A stretch of DNA of 9,163 nt, from the NCBI GenBank assembly GCA_037442205.1, contig JBBIQS010000148.1:1-9163 (forward strand), in the 5' to 3' direction. Below, in pieces: positions 1 through 7,069 of this stretch. Source of the DNA: JBBIQS01 sp037442205 (GTDB lineage Bacteria > Myxococcota > Myxococcia > Myxococcales > UBA5297). The position numbers and the translations under genes were made by a program. The notes under the pieces were generated by a model that was given only the letters and a program-made list of their open reading frames with translations, ran no database searches and was not told the DNA's origin. The first letter of the stretch is position 1; each line of letters starts with the position of its first letter.

Positions 1-953
1 CCGGGCTGAAACCTGCCTTCGACCAGCGCCCAGCCCGACAGCCTCCCGTCCGCGGCGAAAGTCGCCGGCGACAGCCGAACGATCACCGGCTCGCGCGGCA
101 GCTCCTCGGAGTCCCTCCCGCACAGCCGCACCGGGAGGCCGGGTCGCGACACGAAAGTGCGCGCGACGTCCCAGGTCAGGCGGCTCTCGTAGCTGCGCCC
201 GGGCAGGATGCGCACCTCGCGGGCGTTGAAGCGGCTCACCGCGAGCTGCAGGACCGAGATCTCGATGGTCTCGAGCACTTCCTGCAGCGGGGGCGGTGCC
301 GCGACGGCACCCTTCCCGTTCTCCTCCGCCGCTGCGCGAGGGGGATTCTCCGACCTGACCAGGGTCGGCGAGGCGGCGAGCACGGTATCTCTCACGAGCT
401 TGGCCAGGGCGCGTCGGTCGGCGGCGTTTCCCGAGTATTGCTGGCACAGGCGCCCGCAGGAATCGACCACCGCATCGACCATCGGGCCCAGATCGACGGC
501 GGTGTCCCCGCGGCCGAGGGTCCGCAGCGGCGTCGCGGGCAGCTCGTCATTGCCCTCGTCGCCAGGGGAGGCCGCGGCCGCCCCGCTCGCAGGCGAATCG
601 GCGACGCGGAGCGCTGGACAGCGGGTCTGTTCTTCGGGGAGGGCCTCGAGCTGGGCGCGGCTCTCCAGCAGGAGAATCGTGGGCCGCTGCGGAGAGAGGC
701 CGAGCGCGACCAGCGCAGTGATCCAGGTGATGGCCACCGCCCAGTAGGCCGCCATTCCTGCCGTGCGGCGGAGCCAGGATGCGCGAGCCGCCCTGCGCTC
801 GTAGGTGCTCACCGGCCCGGGGAACCTCATCGAGCGGTGCACCAGCACGCCGAGCACCAGCGCCGCCGCGGCCAGCGCCAGGACGAACCCGCGCGAGGCT
901 GCCGACGGCGCCCCCGGGGCAAGCCAGAGCAGGATCTCGGAAAAAGCCTTCAT
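1..953 (-). CDS. BatA-like membrane protein with two N-terminal helices, 3' end cut by the window edge
   Basis: The frame opens with ATG at 953 and stays open for 317 codons to the left edge, so the C-terminus is missing. Residues about 22-39 and 64-86 are hydrophobic helices. The loop between them (40-63) is rich in Arg, so it is probably cytoplasmic and the rest extracytoplasmic. Right after helix 2 comes a strand-like PTILLLES (91-98), placed where BatA-type proteins begin their VWA domain, but the metal-binding DxSxS is absent. Residues 115-150 and 200-222 are Ala/Pro/Gly-rich linkers. Cysteines at 112, 166, 170 and 278 fit an oxidising compartment. The start overlaps the stop of the upstream gene as ATGA, and a TGAGG ribosome-binding site lies 8 bases upstream, so translation is probably coupled. 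The layout of the N-terminus copies that of the larger upstream protein. Assignment to the BatA-like group rests on architecture and context; the exact function is unknown. Confidence 0.8.
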   Translation of the reverse strand, partial: MKAFSEILLWLAPGAPSAASRGFVLALAAAALVLGVLVHRSMRFPGPVSTYERRAARASWLRRTAGMAAYWAVAITWITALVALGLSPQRPTILLLESRAQLEALPEEQTRCPALRVADSPASGAAAASPGDEGNDELPATPLRTLGRGDTAVDLGPMVDAVVDSCGRLCQQYSGNAADRRALAKLVRDTVLAASPTLVRSENPPRAAAEENGKGAVAAPPPLQEVLETIEISVLQLAVSRFNAREVRILPGRSYESRLTWDVARTFVSRPGLPVRLCGRDSEELPREPVIVRLSPATFAADGRLSGWALVEGRFQP

Positions 954-3900
954 CGCAGCAGCCTCAGAAGCGGAGCCTCGGCGAGCAACCCCAGGATCTC
1001 CGTGGCCGAGAGCTCCCCGGAGACCGAGAGCAGTCCCCCGGCATAGCCCCCGAGCGCCAAGTCGAGCTCCGTGCGGAACTGCTCGTGCGCCAACCGCGAG
1101 TCGAGCGCCGACCAACCGGTGCGATCGCACAGGACGTCGAAGGATGGCGCCACTCCCGCGCCGAGCAGCAGCAGCTCGTCCGGAGAATGGACCTGCACCG
1201 CGCCGAAGAGGCCGCCCTCCTCCTCGATCCCGGCCGCGAACCGCTGCAGTTGACGCAGATCCTCGTTCAAGAAGTCAGAGACCAGCACCACGCTCATCGG
1301 GAAATCCTGGTCCGGAAGCTGGGGCCGAGGACGCCAAGTCGCCGGGAGGCCTCCCTGCCCCAGGACGTGGCGGCTGACGGCTCCGGAAGCGCTGGGGGAA
1401 GCGGCGGGACCGAACACCTCGCCCGGTTCGCGCAGCCCGAGGGGAATGATCTCGACGGTCGAACGGAATTGCCAGCCTACCTCCGCCAGAAGCTCGCAGG
1501 TTCCCGCCGCCGCCCGCAGCTTCGCCGCCGTGGACCGGAAGGCTCCCGGGGTGCGCATCGACATGCCGACATTCACCAGGAGCCGCACGTGCCGCCCGAG
1601 CTCGTCGATGTGACGGGCGACCCGTGGAATGCGAGCAGGTTCGCCGCGGGACCGCGCCTGCGCATAGAGCACCACGTCCTCGCGCACTGCCGCGGAGAGC
1701 CGATCGCCGGCTGCGAACGGCCGAAAACCGGCGAACGCCCCGACCCGCAGGGTGCTTTGCGGGCTCCCGAGGGCCTCGCCCGCGGAGCGGACCGCGCCGC
1801 GGGCGTCGATTGGGAGCGCTGCGTTCGCCTGCCGCCTGCTCTCGAGCCGCAGCGTGCGGACGGTGCCCACGCGCTGCAGGAGGCGTGCGGCCCAGTACGC
1901 CAATGACAGGAGCAGCAGTCCCTGGACCGCGAGCGAGCGCACCGGCGCTTTGGGGGCGGAGGGCTGCTCGCCGGCGAGCACCTCGGCTCCGCCGGAGTAG
2001 TGCGCCAGCGCGCGCAGGCTCTCCACCACCTCCAGATCGGCCGCCGCGCCCGCCGCCGAGCCAGGGATCCCGTTGACGAACAGCCGCAGCTCGTCGTCCG
2101 GGGTCTTGCCGTCGTCCATGCGCAGGGTGGCGACGCAGCCCCGCTCCCCGCCACAGACCGAGGCCAGCTCATTGGCGGCGAAGGTGTAGGTCAGCCGCTG
2201 CGAGCCGGCGTCGAGGTCGACGACGCGACCGGGCATGGCCTTGGCCCCGGGGAGCGAGTCGCAGGTGCCGGAAAAGCCGCCCGAGCGACATCCTTTGAGC
2301 TCGATCCGATCCACCGCGGCCCCGCCGCGAAGCCGCTGCAAGACGTCGAGCTCAATTCGCCCCGAGGCATTGGCCACGCGCGCTGCCACGATCCGCGGAG
2401 TTTCGCCGGGGCCGAGCGAGAGTGGGCTCTGGTACCTGACGACGTCGACCAGCCGCTGGGGGCCGAACGCGTCGCTACCGGGCGGCGAGCCGGCGACGAC
2501 CACCCGCGACGACGGCCGCGAACGCCAGGGGGCATCGGGGAAGAAGGTTCCGGCCAGACCTTCGAAGAGGGAGTAGCCAAGGACGATGACCTCCCCACGG
2601 CCGTGCACCCCGGCAAAGGCCAACGGGGTCGGGGAGTGGGCGCCTTCGCCGATCTCAGGCGCCTGGACCGCCGAGAGCCAGCGTGCGGAGTCGACGTCGT
2701 CATTCTGCTCGAGCGGTTGGAAGCGCAGCGGGGCCGCGAAAGCTTCGGGTGGGCGAGCGCGCCAGCGAGGTGCAAGGCCCTCGGGCAGCCACGGACCGAG
2801 GTGCTCGTCAACGAACCGCCCGCGGCGGTGAACGGCGAAGAGCGAGGCGTCGGGAGCCAGCCTCTGCCGGAGATCGGCGGCGAGCGTTTCGCCCACTTTC
2901 CTGGCGGCTGCCAACGGATCGGCGGCGGCGAGGTCAACATTCCAGGCCGCGTTGGTGCGAAGGCGCTCGGCGACCGCGTGGCGATCGAGGAGCGCGGCCG
3001 CCGGATCCGTGTCCCTGAGCTTCTCGCGGGCCTTGTTGCTCCCGTTCGCGAACGCTGCGTCGAGTGGGACGCTGGCCAGCGGTGCCACTGCCGCCGGAGC
3101 GTACGGGGAGGCGAGCACGACCACTTCGATCAGCACGCCGCGGTCGAGCAGCAGGCCGAGCAGCGGCGAAGCGGCGTCGATTTGGGCCACGTCGTAGGTG
3201 AAGAGCACGAGCACGTCGTTGGCGAGAACCGTTCCGGGGCCCGGCGACTCGGAGATCAGCGGCGCCAGACGTGCCGAGAGCTGCGACGCCGCCGCCAACT
3301 CGGCCTCGGTGGAAGCGCCGACGAGCTTCGCGTCGTAGGGAGCCGCCGGCCGCCTGCGCGCCGCGACGAAGCCCCGCCGCGGACCGGCGGAGGACTCGAG
3401 CTCGCCACACTGGACGGACGAATCGAGCGCGCGCAGGCCCTCGCAGGCGCTGTCGACCGCCGCTCGCTGCACCTCGAGGCCGTTGGCCAGCGACGAGGGA
3501 GCTCCGTACTGCGAGGCGGGGATGGCGGCGTAGGGCTCGGCGGGGCGTGTGTCGCGCTGGGGCCGATGGTGCAGCGCCCCGAGGCGCGAGGGATCGAGCA
3601 AAAAGGTCACCCGCGGCCGGCGATCGACCTGCGTGGAGGCGGTCGGGCCGCTCGGTCGGGCGAAGGCGGGTAGGAAATCGCATTCCGGAGCCTGACTGCG
3701 CAGCGGCGCGCCAGAGACCAAGAGCGTCGTGCCCGAGGCGACCAGCCGGGAGAGGTCGCCGCAGCGCTTGGCCCAGGTCTCCTTGGACAGATCGTGGAGG
3801 ACGAGCACCGAAGGCGCCGAGCCGGGCGGCAGACCCGAGGCCCTGAAGCTCGCCTCCGGGCGGACCGGGCCCATGGCGAGGTCGCCGTGCCAGCGCCGCG

Positions 3901-5038
3901 CGCTCGTAACCGCTCCCCAGAGCTCCTCGACGTCGGAGAGACGGGTGGTGGAGACCCCGTCGGCGGCGAAGGCCCCTGCCTGCCCGGCGATCACGGTGAA
4001 GTAGCGCGGGCCGACGTCGAGGTATTGCGCCGCGCGCGACGGGAGCTGCTTGGATTGGCCGGGAAGGGAGAGGGAGACGGTGCAGTCGAGCAGGTGGAAA
4101 CCCCGCACGATCGCGTAGGGACTCTGGCCGGGATTGAGCCCCTTGAACTCCTCCAGGCGCAGAGGGGCCTGTCGCGAGGCGATCCCCGTCGAGCGCACCA
4201 CGTACGGGTCGGAGGTGCGAGTCACTTCGAATCCCGAACCTGGTTGGAGATCCAGGGTGCAGCGGGTGGTCCCGGTCACGACCTGCCCGACGAGAGAATC
4301 GAGCTGCGGCGAAGAGACCCGAAGCTCGATCTGACCGTTCACCTGGCGCTCGGGAAAGCGCGGCGGGCTCACCTCTATCGACAGGGTGGCCGTCTCGTCC
4401 TCAATCGCCTCGGCGCCGAGCCTCACCAGGTCCAGGGAAATGCCGGCCGCCGCCAGCTCAGCCAGCCGTTGACGCGAATCGATGCGCCAGGTCTGTGCCC
4501 ACTGCCTGGGCTGGGAGACCACCGCCGCAATTCTCCGACTGGAGGCTCGCAGCGCCGCCAAAATGCCCGAGAGTCTTCCGCGGGCCTGCAGGCGGGCCGC
4601 CGCCAGCTGCAGCGCGCAGTCGGGATCGTGCGCCCTGAGGGCGTCCTCGGGCCGCATCCGGCCGCACTGCGACGGCTTCGACCAGGTGCGAGCGCCAAGT
4701 CCGGTCGGGATCCGGCAAACGCCGTCGGTGCTGGCGGCGCCGTCGATGAGCACCACGTCGCACTCGCTCATTCCCGCGCTTTCGTAGCGCGCCGCCAGCG
4801 CGGCGAGGTCGCCGTCGCCGGGCTCGAAGAGCTTGGCGCTGTCGAGGATGAGCACCGCCGGGCCGGACAGCGGGCGGGCGGGATAGAAGAGGAGCGCCGC
4901 GCCAGCGGCCGCGCTGCCCAAGGCGATCGCCCCCAGCAGTCCACGGCGGCGCAGCCGTTCCCGCCCTGGGGCGAGCGCCAGCAGCAGGACCGCCAGCGCC
5001 GCGGGCACCAGCGCGAGCAGCGCACCGGAGTCGCTCAT
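950..5038 (-). CDS. Large three-helix membrane protein: BatA-like sensor region fused to a C-terminal DUF58/VWA-like domain
   Basis: A protein of 1362 residues. Helices lie at about 6-23, 33-51 and 1035-1053. The short loop 24-32 (RERLRRR) and the stretch after helix 3 (RLLQRV.TVRTLRLESRR) are strongly positive, so residues 52-1034 should be outside the cytoplasm and the C-terminus inside. After helix 2, VLILDS (62-67) resembles the first strand of a VWA domain. Residues 410-445 (VLVLHDLS...LVASGTTLLVSGAP) look like the glutamine-amidotransferase-like fold found in BatA relatives. Residues 805-830 contain a GRGEVIVLGYS strand. Several Cys pairs occur in the outer region. Residues 1098-1163 match the DUF58 signature: FRPFAAGDRLSAA, then LLVNVGMSM where the family has a DxSxS site. 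A further SVVLVSDFLNED (1249-1260) and a following AVQVHSPDEL also fit DUF58. The frame stays open to 5254, but the ATG at 5038 is preferred because it forms an ATGA overlap with the MoxR gene and directly precedes a membrane helix. The biochemical role is unknown; membrane partner of the neighbouring MoxR is an inference. Confidence 0.85.
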   Translation of the reverse strand: MSDSGALLALVPAALAVLLLALAPGRERLRRRGLLGAIALGSAAAGAALLFYPARPLSGPAVLILDSAKLFEPGDGDLAALAARYESAGMSECDVVLIDGAASTDGVCRIPTGLGARTWSKPSQCGRMRPEDALRAHDPDCALQLAAARLQARGRLSGILAALRASSRRIAAVVSQPRQWAQTWRIDSRQRLAELAAAGISLDLVRLGAEAIEDETATLSIEVSPPRFPERQVNGQIELRVSSPQLDSLVGQVVTGTTRCTLDLQPGSGFEVTRTSDPYVVRSTGIASRQAPLRLEEFKGLNPGQSPYAIVRGFHLLDCTVSLSLPGQSKQLPSRAAQYLDVGPRYFTVIAGQAGAFAADGVSTTRLSDVEELWGAVTSARRWHGDLAMGPVRPEASFRASGLPPGSAPSVLVLHDLSKETWAKRCGDLSRLVASGTTLLVSGAPLRSQAPECDFLPAFARPSGPTASTQVDRRPRVTFLLDPSRLGALHHRPQRDTRPAEPYAAIPASQYGAPSSLANGLEVQRAAVDSACEGLRALDSSVQCGELESSAGPRRGFVAARRRPAAPYDAKLVGASTEAELAAASQLSARLAPLISESPGPGTVLANDVLVLFTYDVAQIDAASPLLGLLLDRGVLIEVVVLASPYAPAAVAPLASVPLDAAFANGSNKAREKLRDTDPAAALLDRHAVAERLRTNAAWNVDLAAADPLAAARKVGETLAADLRQRLAPDASLFAVHRRGRFVDEHLGPWLPEGLAPRWRARPPEAFAAPLRFQPLEQNDDVDSARWLSAVQAPEIGEGAHSPTPLAFAGVHGRGEVIVLGYSLFEGLAGTFFPDAPWRSRPSSRVVVAGSPPGSDAFGPQRLVDVVRYQSPLSLGPGETPRIVAARVANASGRIELDVLQRLRGGAAVDRIELKGCRSGGFSGTCDSLPGAKAMPGRVVDLDAGSQRLTYTFAANELASVCGGERGCVATLRMDDGKTPDDELRLFVNGIPGSAAGAAADLEVVESLRALAHYSGGAEVLAGEQPSAPKAPVRSLAVQGLLLLSLAYWAARLLQRVGTVRTLRLESRRQANAALPIDARGAVRSAGEALGSPQSTLRVGAFAGFRPFAAGDRLSAAVREDVVLYAQARSRGEPARIPRVARHIDELGRHVRLLVNVGMSMRTPGAFRSTAAKLRAAAGTCELLAEVGWQFRSTVEIIPLGLREPGEVFGPAASPSASGAVSRHVLGQGGLPATWRPRPQLPDQDFPMSVVLVSDFLNEDLRQLQRFAAGIEEEGGLFGAVQVHSPDELLLLGAGVAPSFDVLCDRTGWSALDSRLAHEQFRTELDLALGGYAGGLLSVSGELSATEILGLLAEAPLLRLLR
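962..966 (-). promoter_or_regulatory. Ribosome-binding site for the gene at 1-953
   Basis: On the minus strand this reads TGAGG and ends 8 bases before the ATG at 953. It lies inside the last codons of the upstream gene. Together with the ATGA overlap it supports this start and permits independent as well as coupled initiation. Confidence 0.5.
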
Positions 5039-7023
5039 CGGCCGGAGAGCTTCCTCAGCGCATCGGCCGCCCGCTCGCGCATCGCCAGTGCCTCCGGCCG
5101 GCGGCCCTGGACGGCCCGCATGGCCTCGGCGAGGGCCCTGGTGGCGGCGTCCGCGGGGATCCCCAGCTTCTGGAAGCTCTGCCTGGCCTGGCTCAGCAGC
5201 GCGTCCACCTCGCCGCCATGCGGATCGATCAGGCGATCGACCGCCTCCACCCACGTCTCCTCGGCTTTCCCGGTTCCGTCGATCTTGAGGAAGTCCTCGT
5301 TTCGCCGGGCGACCTCGATCAGCTCGCGAGTGAAATAGGAGGCGCAGGAGGTCTGCTCCAACGCCTGGCGCGCGCTGAGCTCGACGTTGGTGAAAGCGCC
5401 CGTTCCCAGCAGCGCCAGCAGCGCGGCGCGGCGCGAGGCGCCCTCGGCGGCGGTTGCCGCGGCGCCGGGCTCGTCCTTGGCGCCTGCCGGACGGTCCGCG
5501 AGCAGGACGCGCTCGAACCAGCGTCGCTCGGCGAAGGTGAGGAGGTCGCCGCGCATGGTGAACGCGCTCTGCCCCGGCCGGTCCGAGCCGTTGCGCCGGC
5601 GCCAGGCAGCGAAACCCGCCGCGCTCGGCTCGTCGTCGAGGTCGGCGATGGCCCGCAGCCAGGGGTGCCAGCGCCGCTCGTCGCCCAGGGCGGCCAGCCG
5701 ATCGAGCAACGCCGCCTGCGTCAGTCCCAGCCGCTCGGCCGCCCGCTCATAGGGAAGGACGAACAGGTCGGCGTAGGCGGGTTTGGTGAGCACCGTGGCG
5801 ACGATGTCGTGGATGCAGCGCTGCAGCGCCGAGACTTTCTCAGGCTCAGAGCCCTCGTTGAACGACTCGCGCAGCTTGTGGCCCAGCACCGCGCCAGCGG
5901 TCTGCAGCAGATGCTCAGGTTCGATCGTCGCCGCGCCCGAGAGCTGCGCCTCCCCGGCCGCCGCGCCGATCCATTCGCCGATCGCCCGGGCGTCGGGGCC
6001 GAACTGAACCAGCCCGGAGAGCTCGGTCATCGCCGACTTCACCTTCGGGCTGCGTTCCATCGCCTGCCGGAGCAGCGCGCGGGTGCCGGCGGTGAGGAAC
6101 GCGGCGCCGCGCACGCCGGCGTCGGGGTTGCCCCACAAGCACAAGGTGGCGGCCGAGGCCAGGTACTTGATCTTCTCCGCGAGACCCACCTTTGCACCCA
6201 GCGCCGAGCCGAGCATCTCCGCCTTCGAAGGCACCACCACCTGGACCAGATGGTCGAGCGGAGGCTGCGATACTCGGTACGAGCGGCCGATGCGGGCTTG
6301 CAGCGGCGGGCTCAGCTTCTTGGCGGTCACGTCGTAGCCGGGAGGGTTGGCGGTGGCGACCACCACCACCGGCACGTGGTACTCGTCGCCGCCGCGGACC
6401 ACGATTCCTTCCTCGGTGAGGCTCAACAAGCTGTCGAGGAAGCCGTCGCCGAAGCGGTTGATCTCGTCGAGGAACAGCACCACCCAGTCGGTCTTCTCGG
6501 CCCACGGGGTCCAGTGCCGATCCTGCTTCTCGCGCCGCAGCTCGTGCAGGGTCATCGCGGGAATCGCCGGCCACGACGGGAACTGCACCGGCCCGGCGCC
6601 CCGGGACTCGGGCGGCACGCTCCCCTTGCGGATGGCCTCGGTGCGCTCGCGGGCCTTCGCCGTGGCCGGGGGCCGGATGACCAGGGCATCCTCGAGCCTG
6701 GGCTGCGCCTGCCGGTCGATGATCAGCATGTCTTCGCTGATGTAGTCGCGCGGGATCTCGCGGTTGCCCTGGAGGAAGTGCCAGCCGCCGATGGTTCCCT
6801 CGTCGCAGGCGCGCTTGATCGCTTCCTTTACGCACCAGGTCTTGCCGCAACCGCGCGGACCGGTGACCAGCACCGAGCGCCGCAGCCGGATGGCCTCTAC
6901 GATGCTCTGGACAAGGGCCTCTCCGGTCACCACCAGGCCGTAGTCGCGCTCCACCAGATGCGGATCGCGGCGGAGCGAGCGGCGGGGGAGCAGGTAGTCC
7001 CGCGCGAAGTCGACAGGATTCAT
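5035..7023 (-). CDS. MoxR-type AAA+ ATPase with insertion and long C-terminal extension
   Basis: A cytoplasmic ATPase of 662 residues, about twice the usual MoxR length of roughly 320-350. Walker A is GPRGCGKT (55-62). Walker B is VVLFLDEINR (181-190) with Asp186/Glu187. The sensor-1 region is VVATANPPGYD with Asn226. A likely arginine finger is Arg244 in LQARIG, where MoxR proteins have LDRF. Sensor 2 is GVRGAA with Arg305. The lid motif ends in ATIEPEHLL...VLGHKL (365-384), as in MoxR. The order and the DEINR and VLxHK motifs place it in MoxR rather than in other AAA+ groups. Between Walker A and B there are about 118 residues where about 60 are usual. Residues 390-662 match nothing I recognise; they look mostly helical with an Ala/Gly-rich stretch at 511-530. 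MoxR proteins act as chaperone-like ATPases that work with VWA proteins, and the DUF58-bearing protein encoded next is the obvious partner. The gene follows the membrane-protein gene by 46 bases and overlaps the next by ATGA. Its own ribosome-binding site is weak (GAGAG). Confidence 0.9.
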   Translation of the reverse strand: MNPVDFARDYLLPRRSLRRDPHLVERDYGLVVTGEALVQSIVEAIRLRRSVLVTGPRGCGKTWCVKEAIKRACDEGTIGGWHFLQGNREIPRDYISEDMLIIDRQAQPRLEDALVIRPPATAKARERTEAIRKGSVPPESRGAGPVQFPSWPAIPAMTLHELRREKQDRHWTPWAEKTDWVVLFLDEINRFGDGFLDSLLSLTEEGIVVRGGDEYHVPVVVVATANPPGYDVTAKKLSPPLQARIGRSYRVSQPPLDHLVQVVVPSKAEMLGSALGAKVGLAEKIKYLASAATLCLWGNPDAGVRGAAFLTAGTRALLRQAMERSPKVKSAMTELSGLVQFGPDARAIGEWIGAAAGEAQLSGAATIEPEHLLQTAGAVLGHKLRESFNEGSEPEKVSALQRCIHDIVATVLTKPAYADLFVLPYERAAERLGLTQAALLDRLAALGDERRWHPWLRAIADLDDEPSAAGFAAWRRRNGSDRPGQSAFTMRGDLLTFAERRWFERVLLADRPAGAKDEPGAAATAAEGASRRAALLALLGTGAFTNVELSARQALEQTSCASYFTRELIEVARRNEDFLKIDGTGKAEETWVEAVDRLIDPHGGEVDALLSQARQSFQKLGIPADAATRALAEAMRAVQGRRPEALAMRERAADALRKLSGR

Positions 7024-7069
7024 GTGGGAGCGCTCTCAGGGATGGGAGTGAGTGCGGCGACGAGCGCGG

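Noticed and set aside
5039..5254. In-frame 72-residue N-terminal extension of the large protein to a start at 5254
   Set aside because: It would overlap the MoxR gene by more than 200 bases and place an Arg/Pro-rich segment before the membrane helices. The ATG at 5038 gives a clean ATGA overlap.
7024..7069. GAGCGCTC palindrome in the 46-base gap before MoxR
   Set aside because: Eight bases of palindrome in a GC-rich gap is not strong evidence for a regulatory site, and no promoter boxes are visible.
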